Assembly (NCBI GenBank): GCA_037953625.1
Contig: CM075650.1
Location: 151,049,706-151,113,705, forward strand
Reading direction: 5' to 3'
DNA length: 64,000 nucleotides
Origin: Crotalaria pallida
Lineage: Eukaryota > Streptophyta > Magnoliopsida > Fabales > Fabaceae
The translations under genes and the position numbers were made by a program. Position 1 is the stretch's first letter, and each line of letters opens with the position of its first letter. The notes under the pieces are model-generated. The model was not told the DNA's origin. It did not search any database and saw only the letters and a list, made by a program, of their open reading frames with translations. Shown piece after piece: positions 45,001 to 57,572 of this stretch.

Positions 45001-48000
45001 CTATGAATCCCCAAAGTGATTGCACTCTGGATCCTTTTAAAGCTACCTGTATAGTAACATTAGAGTTAAACAATCAGACAAAAGATACAAATAAAAGGGC
45101 ATCTTTGCTATGCAATAGTTTGGATAATCAAGAATTTGTTCATCATAATGTAAGAGAATGTGCAAATTAAAGAAATTTCTTACAATAGTAGAAAATATAT
45201 TTATATCTTAAAAATATTAGGGAAAAATATGCATCATTATCTCTTATTTCGTTCTTTTTTAATTTGCACTTCTTCATTTGTGTAGTTTTCTTTGTTTTTT
45301 TTTTTTTAAAAAAAAAAACTAATCTCATCTTACAAATTGTTTATCAATGTGGTTATCATATCACAATTCCATCACTTCCCTTGCATAAAGATAATGTGTC
45401 ACTCATTGATTTTGCTACATCATTGCCCAAAAACATTTCCACATTATCGTCACATAAGTGACACATGAATATCATTGGTGACACGTTATCATTGATGTAA
45501 GGGTTGAAATTTTCATGGAGGATGGACCATGACCACGCTGATAAATAATATGCAAATTAAGGAATCAAATTGAAATTAAAATAAAAATAGGGAGTCAAAT
45601 TTTTTTATTTTTTTTATTTTTTTTTATAAAAAAAAAGAGTAAAGATAATATATGAAAATGACTATTTTGCTTAAAAATATATTGTAGATAATGTGCTTCT
45701 TAAAAGTTTTTTTCGGCAACAACATATTTCTAGAGCAATAGAATCATCATTTCTAGGAAAGAGAATTGTTACTGGTAGGGTTTAAGAGTTAAATACCGAA
45801 ACTGATGCTACGGCCCAAGTTGTTGTTTTGACACAAAGGATCTACAATGTTCATGTGTTTACGAATAAGAGGCTGATTTTCTTGATTTCTTCGTTTAACA
45901 CCATAATAGTTCTTGGTAGCAGCATCAAGGAATTCATCATTGAGCAGTATACCTTCGCTATCACTTACTGGAGGCACAGCTGCGATGATTTTTAAATGCA
46001 AGAAGAAAAGAAAAAAAAAAGTCCATTAGCCACAATGAAGAGCATGAAGATAACACCTTAGAAAAAAAAAGTGCAATCATGTTATCTAGATCATTGATAA
46101 TATAAATTAGAAACACCATGAATACATTTTTTTTTTCATTATCAAATATCTAGATAACAGTTTCATGATCGCACTATTGCATTTTTTAAGATATAAGCTA
46201 AACAATGTGATGTTTTTCATGAAAAATTGTATGATCAACAACAGTAGAAAATATTTTTTTAACATACCTGTCACGTTGGGAAGTAAATTTAATTTAAACG
46301 GTCCACACAAGCTAATACCATAGGTTTTCCAGTCAAATTTACTAAAGAAGTCCAGAAATCGAAAAAGCACCTGAGATATGGAAGCAATATTAATATTGAC
46401 CTAATTTTTCTTAAGCCACAGTGTTATGCATAAATATATATATGCATGCATAAATATGTATAATCATAAACTAGAAATTTTTATATATAGCAAAGTAAAG
46501 CAAAGAAGTTAGTTAGTCACCTCAAGTGGTCCACCCAATGGAAATGTATTATCGTAAATATGAAATATGTACAAGACCAAAACTTCAAGTGCATAGGTGG
46601 ACATGAGTCCATGTTGAGCACCAAGGATGTGACTCTCATAGAAACACCAAGCTTTTATCAATATAATGCTGCGCTTGAATAAGTGATCATGACCTATTAG
46701 ATTGTCAATCTGGAACACAAAACTATTTGTTAGAGATCCCCTTTTTTTTATAATTATTATTATTAGCTTGCAAAAGAAAAAAAAATTGTGTTGAATAAAT
46801 CAAAACTTGTGTCAAAATAAATCACCTCCTCAAGAAAACAAAGGGTACATAATCCAGAAATCTGATTAAAGGATATGTCCACGACAAAATTGCCCACCAT
46901 GCACTTTAGGATTGTCACCTGCCATTGAAACAACAATATGAAATATTTGAAGGGTAAGATTGAAAAAAATTTCACATCATAGACAAAATATTCAATCAGT
47001 GTTTAAACTATAAATAGACAATTTTACCAAATTGGAGTACCAATGAAACAAAAAAGTAAAAAATAAAATAATGATCCATGTCTTAATATTTATAAAAGAG
47101 CAAACAATTAAAAGAAAAGACCAACCATTGACATAGAGGAGGGAAACAAAAGGGAAAGAAAAAAAAAGACAATCTAATTGAACATTTTGTCTTGGAATTC
47201 TCATGTATCTATAATCTAACGTGTATACACACACATGTATATAAAATATAATAGGTAAAAACGAATGAAATATAACAAATGAAACAGGGTTTGGTATCCA
47301 TGCAAGCATTTAATGATATCATAATGTAGTAATGCATATACAATTCTATTATTGAAAATTTAAGATGATTAGAATTTTGGTTACAACTCACAGTATCAAT
47401 TCTATAAAACTTAAAAAGGAAAAAAATGCCAAATACTATCAATAAGAACGAGATTGCTAAGTGCTGGAAATTGCATTCAAACCAAAGGGGCAGAAATGAA
47501 AATTCAAAAATCAATAATTCTTTTTATCAGCCAAAAAAAATCAACATTTAACCAGGGTGAGTCAGTAGAAGTAGCTCATTAGCTAAATAAACATATGAAT
47601 CTAGCTAGATGAATGTTGAACCACTTTAGCCAATCTTTCTATTCAAAACAACAACATAGTATGAGACTCTATCATAGCTATCACCTTAGCTCAATAATGA
47701 TGAACACCTCCTCCATCTTCGCCCCTTCCATTAATTTAAAATTTTTTGTGCCAATAGATTGTTATACCATAGCATTTGCAAACTCAGATGCGTTTGAAGG
47801 GATTGACACAATGTGAAAACTCTTGAAAGAGAAGAGTGCCTTTAGGAACGCCAACACAAGTGGCGCGTGATTGAAGTCAGTTCGCGACATAAGGTGTTAA
47901 GTCTTAGAACATTCGCAACCCTCGTGTTTAGTTGCCAACATGGAGTTTGGAACACTAAGCAAAATGGTGATGAGAAGCTAGAGGAAGGTAAGGATGATGT

Positions 48001-51000
48001 CGAGTCATCATGCCCCTTATGCCCTTGGTAACACTAGTGTTATCATGGTTGAGGCAAAGGATCGCAATCCTGCAAGGGTAAGCTTACCCATATTCAATTC
48101 AAATTGTAGGCTACAACTTGCATGAATCACAAGTAATCACCGGTCAAGCATACGATGATGAGTTTGTTCTTAATCATAAAGGGGGGAGCTCGCCATACCC
48201 AAAATTGCTACTATAACCATAAGGGGGGGGGGGGATACCGAAGGTAGGGCTAGCTAATGACTTGAGTGAAGACATAACAATATATTGGAAGGTCCGATTG
48301 AACCAACTTCATTTTAGGGATGGCTAATAACTATTGAATAGTTTGGTTTGACATTGATTCACATCCGATCCAAAAGGAAGAGAGGTATGCTTTTGAGTAA
48401 AATTTGGAAATGAAAGTCTTATTTCATATCTCCAACAAGGAAGTAGGAGTAAGCTCACATGAGCTTAGCCTTCTAGATTAGACAAGTAGATTGGAGATCA
48501 TTTTTTACTTCCTCGTATCCCCACACTGTAGGCAAAATAAGGACATAAACAAGAAAGAGGGTTCACCAAATTTTGACTACTTTGATGGGCGCCATTTTTA
48601 TCAAATTTATTTGTATATGGTTAAATATGTTGTTAATGACTTTTTTTGGAGAAACTTGGTTGTCTTATGTTATGATTTGCAACATGCTTGTCACTTGACA
48701 AGAGGTTTGATTATTTTCGATCTACAAATGATTGATTGATAGTTGAATGTAGACCTATAGAGTTTGTTTTTTGAGAGGGGGGAGGAGGGGTTAATTTTTG
48801 TAGGAGGAGCTCTCTTGGATGGAGGATTTATATGTAGGATAACCCCCTCATCTAGATAAATGGTTTTCTAAGGGTTAGAGAAGAAGGTCGAAAATGGTAG
48901 AAATACCTTGTTTTGGGATGAAAATTTTGTGGGAGGTAGTAAGTTGTGTGTGAAAGATTTCCTACGTTATGTCACCTTTATTCAACTAGGAATGCCACGG
49001 TTTCATAAATGAATAGTTGGGTCAATGGAGCAAGAGTGAATTTTTAATATCCCTTGAAGTAGAGAACTTTTTGATTGAGACAAGTGAATGTTTGATGAAT
49101 TATCTACTCTATTGCTAAATATAAGTCTGAATTCTACTTTGAAAGATAGCTGGTCCTAATTAAAAAAACGACAACACATTGACGCCTACACAGTCATGGC
49201 CATACTCACGACTATAGAAAATCGACCGTGATTTGGATCACGATCCGTTGATGGTGAATTTGTTCTTGATCTCATCTGTCACACTATGGGAGCTCGCCAT
49301 ACCCAAAATTGTTACTGTAACCATAGAGAGAGGGATACCGAACGAAGGCAGGGCTAATGACTTGAGTGAAGACATAACAAGGTATTGGAAGATACAACTG
49401 GATCACCTTCTTTTTAGGGATGACTAATAATGGTTAGGTAGTTTGGTTTGACACTAATTCACACTCAAAAGGAAGAGAGGTGTACTTTTGAATAAAATTT
49501 GGAAATGAAAGTCTAATTTTGTATCTCCAACAACGAAGTGGGACCAAGCTAATGTGAGCTTAGTCTTCTAGGTCAGACAAGTAGAATGGAGATCATTTTT
49601 TTACTTCCTCATATCCCCACACCATAGGTGAAATAAGGACATAAACAAGAAAAAGGGTTCACCAAATTCTGACTACTTTGGTGGGTGCCATTTTGTGATC
49701 AAATTTATTCATGCATGAATGACTTTTTGCCTTATCTTATGATTTGCAACGTGCTTGTCACTTGACAAAGGGTTTGAGTATTTTCTATGATGATTGATTG
49801 ATAGTTGTATGTTATAGAGTTTTTTTTTAAGGGTGGGGGTTTGTTAACTTTTGTAGGAGGATCTCTCTTTGGTAGAGGATTTATATGTAGAATAAAAAGT
49901 GGACCACCTCATTTAGATAAACGGTTTTCTAAGGGGTTAGAGAAGAAGGTTGGAAATGGTACAAGTACCTTGTTTCGGGATGAAAATTTTGTGGGTTAAG
50001 AAGTGTGTGAAAGATATCTTACATTATATCACCTTTATTCAGAAATGAGTTGTTGATCAATGGAACAAGAGTTGGTTTTTAATATCCCTTAGAGAAGAGA
50101 ACTTTTTGATTGAGACAAATGAATGTTTGATGAACTATCTACTCTATTGCTAAATATAGGCTTGAATTCTATTTTAACAAACAGCTCGATGGTCCTCGAA
50201 AAATGACAACACATTAGCGCCTACGTGATAGTGATCATACTCACAACTATAGAAAATCGGTCGTGAGTTGGATCACGACTCGTTGGTTGCAGTGGCGGAG
50301 CTTGCCAGAAAATATAGGAGGTACAGTTTTTATGAGATTATGTTTGAAATATTTATATGTAAGAATTTGATCGGAATATAATCAAAATTGTTTGACTTAT
50401 TGGCCAGAGCTGTTTGTTAGCTGCAGGTAATCACAGGTTCGAGTCCATTCAAGTACAAATCTGAGCTAGATTCAAGCCCTGCACCTTGCAGATTCACATG
50501 CAGCTCTTAGCCACTTAGAAAAATAACCAATAAATATAACTTAATAAATTTTAGGGGGAGCAGGTGCTCCCACATGCTCCTTATTGGCTCCATCTCTGGT
50601 TTGGAAGTCTGCTACTCCTTTAAAGGCCTTTGCACATAGCAGGAGACGCCAATCACATCTTCTTCTCTCATGCATGATATCTTATTTAGTTTGGCAATTG
50701 GTTTATCCACTATAAAGTGGAAATCACACAACTAACATTCCTTCAAAGTTTGCCATATATAGCTTTATATACATTATCTTCAAATATATGAAAATGAGTT
50801 GGAGAACTGTAAATCCATTTGATAAAGAAGCACATACCTCTGCGTCGATATAATTAACTTCTGTCACTGGAAATTCAGCATTCTCATTCATCATTTCACG
50901 TTCTAGAACCCTCCGTACCTCATGGACCAAACTATCCCTCAATTCTGGATTGTCACAGAATGCCGTCAGATCTATATCCCCATCTGGTAAATATGTCTTC

Positions 51001-51637
51001 AGTGGTACTGACCCAAATGTGAAGAGCTGTGGTACCAAAAAGGAAGCACAAGATTAAGTTAAGTAATACAGCATTAGGCAGTGTGTATATATGGCTTTAG
51101 GGAAACACATAAAATGACAGTTCATGGGGAGAATTGGGAAGGTTCATTTGCCCTAAAGAGAAATATTTAGCATATAATGAAAAATAGAACTTAGCTTCTA
51201 GGTGAGAATCTTCATTTACATCTCACATTACAATTTAAAAAGGTGACAAGGATGTATATCTCTATAAACCAATAATTGAAACTTTAGAGATTAAGATTCA
51301 TATGAGATATAAAAGAAAGGTTCATAAAATATAATAATAATTACACACACATATATATATATTTATGTCTATAAACCATTAAGCAGTAATTTGGTACCTG
51401 GCAAGGGACAGAATTCATGACGAGGCGCTTTAAGTAAGAAACAACAGAATTTCTCACATCTTCTGATTGTTTGTTGGGTAGAAGCTGATTAAGCAGCACT
51501 GTTGTTCTTTTTTCTGCCTCAGTCCATGTGTCTGGGCTAAACTCCTGAGCAAGGCTTCTTGCTTCTCCTCGCATGAGACCATTTGGTGCAAAAGCAGCAT
51601 TCCTCGTCATGGGTCTTGTTTCTTGATTATCACCCAT
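42058..51637 (-). CDS. TRF4/PAP-type nucleotidyltransferase, nine exons
   Basis: Member of the plant 'PAP/OAS1 substrate-binding domain' nucleotidyltransferases, related to non-canonical poly(A)/(U) polymerases; the substrate of the plant group is not established. Exons (minus): 51637-51398, 51026-50838, 46918-46826, 46709-46521, 46370-46268, 45979-45797, 45046-43215, 42976-42481 and 42203-42058. All phases agree, giving 1,156 aa. The catalytic core is intact: FGSVPLKTYLPDGDIDLTAF carries the GS at residues 85-86 and the metal-binding DxD at 97/99, and VVDISFNQ supplies the third Asp at 157. The PAP-associated region includes HLFKRSIILIKAWCFYES, HGLMSTYALEVLVLYIFH and MNIVDPLCQNNNLGRSISF. After about residue 420 the protein is low-complexity: Ser/Pro-rich with a nine-Pro run, then an Arg/Glu/Asp/Tyr tail built of repeated HDDYNYSRE units. 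Intron 2 is 3.9 kb and repeat-filled. The stop TAA is at 42060-42058; a donor-like GTAAGG overlaps it, so an extra 3' exon cannot be fully excluded. Confidence 0.92.
42640..42870 (-). repeat. Coding minisatellite in exon 8 (HDDYNYSRE units)
   Basis: About five imperfect copies of a 36-51-bp unit encoding H-D/E-D-Y-N-Y/H-S-R/G-E/D. All units keep the reading frame, so copy-number changes would lengthen or shorten the tail without breaking the protein. Confidence 0.9.
48150..50288. repeat. Tandem duplication of ~1.05-1.1 kb in intron 2
   Basis: Two direct copies: about 48150-49246 and 49247-50288. Shared landmarks include 'agctcgccatacccaaaatt' (48187 and 49291), 'gacttgagtgaagacataac' and 'tgattgagacaa'. 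Copies differ by scattered substitutions and small deletions. Conceptual translation of copy 2 (…LEKKVGNGTSTLFRDENFVG) resembles the region after the reverse transcriptase of plant LINEs, so the duplicated unit is probably LINE-derived. It carries a poly-G run at 48223-48234 in copy 1 only. Confidence 0.8.
50290..50598. mobile_element. Short element with 'cagtggcggagc' terminus
   Basis: Starts CAGTGGCGGAGCTTGCC and ends near '…ggctccatctctg', an imperfect inverted terminus. The 'agtggcggagc' start is a frequent transposon end in plants. No TSD was resolved; placed in intron 2 after the tandem duplication. Confidence 0.4.
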
Positions 51638-51654
51638 GCAAATATTTTCTCTTT

Positions 51655-51655
<1 letters not shown>

Positions 51656-51690
<35 letters not shown>

Positions 51691-51698
51691 GGATAAGA
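51656..51698 (-). mobile_element. Minimal poly(A) retroposition with 16-bp TSD
   Basis: On the minus strand a 43-bp insert reads TCTTATCCC followed by A34. It is flanked by identical 16-bp copies of CAAAGAGAAAATATTT (51714-51699 and 51655-51640). This is the footprint of LINE-driven target-primed reverse transcription, with an almost completely 5'-truncated cargo. The downstream TSD copy ends two bases before the ATG of the nucleotidyltransferase. Confidence 0.8.
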
Positions 51699-51714
51699 AA
51701 ATATTTTCTCTTTG

Positions 51715-53388
51715 TAATATCCTTGTTCTGTTTTCAACACGTTGTTCTTCTACAGTGCCTGCTTTTGGAACAAAGAGAGAGTGAAACAATATAATTGGTT
51801 AGATTTGTCTCAAAAACCAATGAGTTTAATTTAAAAAGCTAATTAAACAAAATAAATAGATAATTTATTTATTTAGAGTGTCAAAGATGTAAGTGGATGA
51901 TCTAATCATAAAAAATAAAAAAAAAATTCAACACTCCAACCCTTTCAGACAGAAATTCAGACATACCACAAACTATTCGAAGATTTTTTTTTTTATATAT
52001 ATAAGAATTAAGAACTATTCGAAGAAAATTGATGAATATAAAATATTTGGAAATAAAAAAAAAATTACAGTCGCAAACTTCTGAGACCTAGCGTCGACGA
52101 GGATGTGCAAAGTATCTTTTCCAGAAACAAATGCGTAACAATATTAAAATGTAACACCAATTTCAATTTTCAGTCAAAGGAATCAAACAACAATTTAACA
52201 ATGCTGAAAAGCCATTGAAAACATGAAAAATAGATAAGACAAATTGAACTTCCAATAAAACCCTTAAACTTTCCTTTACCTCTCCTCTTCCCAACCAAGG
52301 CGAATGAGAGCTTAAGGGGTAAAAAATGATACAGAGAAAAAAATAGTTGAATTCAGTGTCAACTGAAAACAATTAAAAATCCATGGAATTATCCGAAGCA
52401 AAATGATACATATTCTTAGAGAAAAAACAGAACATTCCAGGTTGCATTCAAATTTAACAAATAAAGAACAAGAAAAAAATAAAAAATAATAAGCAAAGAA
52501 ATACCCACAGACACATAAAAAAAATTCAATTTTGGGTGAAGACTGAAGAGTGTAGAGGAGAAAGAATAAGAGTGTGAAGAACCTGGTGAAATGTGAAAAA
52601 GAAGAAAGAGAGAAAAATCATTACTAAGAAATTGAATGAACGTATTGAATTTGAGCTAGTGATATTAATAAGACTTATTGAGCCTTGTCATGATCAGAAC
52701 GGATACTGTAATTTTACATATTTTTCGGCAGAGAAAATGAAAATAAAGACAAAATGCGAAGAAACTGATGATACATACAGAAGACTACAATTCAGAAAGT
52801 AAGAGAGAGACTGAGACTAAGCTGGTTTTGGCTTTTTTTTTTTTTCTCTTGGTTTGATTTTTTAAAATATTTATTTATATTATTATAAAACTATTTTTTA
52901 TTCACATTTCAAAAAAAAAAATTATTCATGAATCATGACAACTGTTTTTTTCTCTCTGCTATCCATTATATATTTTATAAAATTTTTTGAACAAAAAAAA
53001 TATATATATTTTATAAAATTTAATTATACAAATAGTATATATGTAAAGAGATAATTTCAAATATATATAGAAAGAGAGCTTTATTATTTAATACTATCTA
53101 ATTAATATGCAAATTTAATTATTAAATTTTAAGCATTGATTATGGTACCTTAGAAAGAATGTTTTCTTTTTAGTGTCTAATCACATTACCATTTTTTTTA
53201 TAAACTTAATCATATTACTATCGAGTAAAAAATATTTATTAATTCCATTAAATTATTATATTTTATTTTTTTACTATTAAAATAATATTTTCCTATTTAG
53301 ATTCTGATTCTCATTTTTTTCCTTATATTTTTAAATTTATTTATTTAATAATATTTAAAAATTAATTTTAAATAAAAAAATGATGACA
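51715..53388. other. 5' flank of the nucleotidyltransferase gene; intergenic
   Basis: The promoter and 5'UTR exons of the minus-strand gene probably lie at 51.7-52.8 kb (for example a 3'-splice-like 'ccaaaagcag' on minus near 51760), but no TATA box could be chosen with confidence. Beyond 52.85 kb the DNA is A/T homopolymer-rich without genes. Confidence 0.35.
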
Positions 53389-53405
53389 TTAAATGTTTTA
53401 TTTCT

Positions 53406-53508
53406 TTTTTTTTGTTTACATGGGAGGTCTGAGACTAGAATCCATGACCTGGAGGAGGGGAAATTCTAAATGTCCCTGTAGCCACCAGCTAGGCTGTCTT
53501 ACGCAGAC
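53406..53508 (-). mobile_element. Short SINE, family B, copy 2
   Basis: About 103 bp on the minus strand, GTCTGCGTAAGACAGCCTAG… with an A-rich tail (T8 on +). It is flanked by a perfect 17-bp duplication TTAAATGTTTTATTTCT (53389-53405 and 53509-53525). Homologous to 27753-27853. Confidence 0.9.
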
Positions 53509-53525
53509 TTAAATGTTTTATTTCT

Positions 53526-54453
53526 AGAGTTATTACTTTAAGGAAAATTTCACCTAACCGTAATCTTCATCACAAAATTGCGAGTAGTTCAATGAACTGA
53601 AAGTAAAATGGTTTATCATTTATAGTAAATTTATATTTTTTTTTTAAGGAAATAGTAAATTTATATTTATTTTAAAGTAAAATTTCAAACAATGATGTCA
53701 AAAATTCTAACCCGAAACTTCCATCTCCTTATATGAATCTTAAAAACTTACGTTGTCGCAATATTATATATTTATAACTATCAATTATCCTATATATATA
53801 TATATATATATATAATGCACATTTTTTAAGCTTCAAATACATTCCTAATAAATGTAGATTAAATTAAAATATATTAAACATGAAAAATTATTCTATAAAA
53901 TATTTATCCTTATATAATATAATGCTAAAAGGATAAGTTCTTTTTTATGGCAATTGGTTACAATTTCTTTTAGGTAAATGCAAATCCATTACTGACCAGA
54001 AAATTAACACAACAAAAATATAGAAAATCATTCATAAAAAATTAAATTTTCATATTTCATGCAAAATTTATTTAATAAAAAAATGAAAAAAGAATGGATT
54101 ATTCTTAGAGGTAGTGTAATTTGATTAAAACATTCTCAAGATAATATACTCTAATTTAACAAATAGAGTTATTCAATTTCATAAAAAGTATTTAGTATTT
54201 GTTAGAATTTTTTATTTGTAAAAATACTTAAAAATATATTTGAATGAGACTTTTTATCTACATTTTCTTGAGTGAGAAATAAAGTGTGTATAACTCCATA
54301 TTGTTTTCGGCAAGCCATTATCGGGTTGTGGTCTTGCGGACACCTCTTGCTTAAGGATATTGCTGGAATTTCCTTGTTGAAAGTCCGAATTTGCTCTTTT
54401 TCCGGAGGCATGCCCCTAACCGTCGTCACAAAAAGATGAGCTGTATCCAATGA

Positions 54454-54504
<51 letters not shown>

Positions 54505-54563
54505 GTATATATGTGTATGTGTGTGTATGTGTGTGAGTTTTTCTATTATGTGAAAGCATGATA
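53526..54563. other. AT-rich intergenic DNA with (TA)n runs
   Basis: TA microsatellites at about 53792-53813 and 54457-54497, the latter grading into TGTATG/TGTGTG repeats. No gene. A short stretch at 54290-54450 has more balanced composition but no recognised similarity. Confidence 0.5.
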
Positions 54564-54840
54564 CTCCATCTAATCCTTATAATAAGACATATTTAACCGA
54601 ATTACATATATCATGGAAAGCGGTTAGTTTTATGAATTTTATGAGAATATATTGTGACATTACAATTTTACCATCTCAACTTTTTTTTGAAAAATTCAAA
54701 TTCATTGATGAACAACAAAAAACATATAATAGTCAAAAAGTTTTAAAAAACAATAAATGATGCATAAAAAATACAAAATGATTTATAATTAGTACAAATT
54801 TTTTTTCTAAAATATGACCTATAATAAGAATCGGAGGGAG
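54564..54840. mobile_element. Stowaway/Tourist-like MITE
   Basis: Inverted termini 'ctccatctaatccttataat' and '…ataataagaatcggagggag', bordered by TA on each side (54562-54563 and 54841-54842). Confidence 0.7.
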
Positions 54841-55532
54841 TATCATTTTAAGGATTAAAAAAAGGAAGCAAGTTTTGATAAGAAAATTAAATATATTATT
54901 CATTAAGAAGTCAAATGTAGTATTTAACAACTTGGAAAATATATTTTTTATATTTCTAAAACATGGAGTAATACATGTTCATGATTATTTTTTAAATATA
55001 AAAATATTAACATGCATCCTTGAAATACTTGTAAGCAATACCCATAAATATATATAAAATATAATAATGGCAAGGAGTTTATTTCATTCATTTCTTTGTA
55101 TTTGATAAATAATTTCCCTGTTTTAATTTTTTTATTTTATACGTTATGTTAATTTAGAAACTTAATATTCATTAAAAAAAAACTCAATATATATATATAT
55201 ATATATATATTAAACTATTTTTTATCTCTATTCAATTTATACAATTTTCACATGTTTACTATTATTTTTTTAATGATTAAATGATGGTATTTAAAGTAAA
55301 ATATATATCAAAATTGCATATTATTTAATCATTCATTAATTTATGTGTATAGTCTTAAATAACATAACTTATAAAATAATGAAGTGACTAATAAATTTTT
55401 TTTATTAACTAGTTGACAATATTCATTACATTCATATCAATAGATTTTTGTTTTGACTTTAATTATAGAAATTAAATTGGGGATGCGATTACAGACATGC
55501 AGTCAATTTTTTTTTTTAAGATTTGTTTTTTT

Positions 55533-55821
55533 TACTCTCTCTAATCCAAAAGTTTTGATCATATAGCTTTTTTCTTTTGATTCATATGTATTGACCATTT
55601 AGGAACCCAATATATAATTGTTCTATTTTTTTTAACTATACCATTATTCACAATTATCTCTTTTTATCTTCAATTTTTTCCTTTCTCCTCTCTCATCAAC
55701 AATTAATGATTACAAAAAAATATTTTAGTTAAATTATCCAAAATAATTCTTATATTATTTAACCATTTTTTAAACTTTGTGATTTTTTTATACTATCATA
55801 ACTTTTGGATCAGAGAGAGTA
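55533..55821. mobile_element. Stowaway/Tourist-like MITE
   Basis: Inverted termini 'tactctctctaatccaaaag' and '…cttttggatcagagagagta'; ~290 bp; AT-rich core. Confidence 0.7.
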
Positions 55822-56500
55822 ATATTTTGTGATTGGCTCGATTTTCGATGAATGACAATCTTTGAGTAGGTATAATACCGTTTACAATCAAAGACATTAG
55901 GTGGATAGATTGGTCCGAGCACGCAAAGTGAACTCAGGATACCACTTAAGGTCAAATAAAAAAATTGTGATTGGAATTAATTTTAGATTAGAAAAAGTAA
56001 AACTAATAATTTCGCCCTCTAAGTTGTTTTTTCATCCTTTAAGCATTTCTAAATTATTTTTTATTTAAATTTGGTCCTAAATAATACCTTTAAAATACTT
56101 GTTAGCATAATTTTTTAAGACGAAATTGAATTGCAAAAATATTTTAGAAAACAAAATTCACTAGTTTTGAAAAAAAAATGGAAACATGGCTATTTTTTAT
56201 ATAAGTTTGTCATGTTCTACTTTTTTTTTTTAATAATTTGTCATGTTCTAGCTTTAGTTCCATGTATTTAGGTAAATGAGTCAAATATAACGTAAAAATA
56301 CACAAAATAGAAGTAAAATTAATAAAAGAAACTATCAATTGCAGTGGGGCACTGCCCTCACTATCCTATACCAGGGACTATCCCTGTTCACACGCCATTC
56401 CACAATTATTTATGTGTATATATTTTTCATAGCAATGTATGTATTTTTTTTTATAAGCAAAAATTTATTCATTGATGAGTACATACAAGAACACCATGAT

Positions 56501-56558
<58 letters not shown>

Positions 56559-57384
56559 CCCCTTAATTAGTTCTGTCATGTGCAGAGTTGCTGGGGCAGC
56601 AATTCCTTGTTCTAGTCGTTAATTTAAGAGGTAATTAATATTATTATTATTCGATAAATAATGAGTGTAGCTCACGTGATCATGTAATAAATTTTAAGGT
56701 TTGAAAATTGGATATATATCTCGAATTTGATCTTGGACATTACCATTTGATAGTTTATTGATGAATTTATTTTTTTTCCTATATCCCTATAAAAGAAATA
56801 TTAGTATTATCTATAATAATAGTTTACTTTCAATGGAAACATAAAAAATTAATAAAATTAGTTAAGTGTCTTAATTTTTTAAAAAATACTACTCTCTTTA
56901 TTTATATTTATATGTCGCACTTAACCTAAATGCACAAATTGAAGTGGGTTAACTTCTTGTTTTTAGAAATAAAAAAAATTATCAATTTTACACTTTTATC
57001 CATCCTACTTGCATTATTTTTTTATGGGAAATCGAATTTAGTTGATTAAAATATTCATTTAATAGATCTAGTTAAAAAAAAGAATTAAATAACCAACAAA
57101 GTTCAACACAGTTGGTAGATGACTGAGTTTCTTAAGCATGATGTCAGAAGTTCGATGGGTATGGAAAATGCTTTGTTGGTAGAGGCAAAACCCACTTTGG
57201 TGATCTCTACGCCTCATAAGGGATTAGTCTTCAACTGTCAGTTGGAGGATACCCTTGATATAAAAAAAATTAAATATGTCATAAAAAATATAAAGTAATC
57301 TTACATAAAAAAACAAACAAATATTTTTAAAAAATCGAAGGCCCAATTTGGTCCCTCAAGTTTTTCGACTGAGACACTTTAATC
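55822..57384. other. AT-rich intergenic DNA
   Basis: No gene. A long (AT)n run lies at about 56506-56558, and a half MITE terminus 'ctctctttatttatatttat' at 56892. Confidence 0.4.
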
Positions 57385-57572
57385 CATCAAGAATTATAAT
57401 GTTAAATATTTTCAAGACACGTGACATGTCTCATTGTTTTTTATTTTCTTAACTTTTTATGTGAAAACTCCGTTTCGTGAGGAGCTCTCTTATTGCAAAG
57501 TTTGGGTTCAAAAGTATAATATAGAGTTTGATTATAAATAAAGTCTTAAATTGTTAAGGTACATTAGTATTA

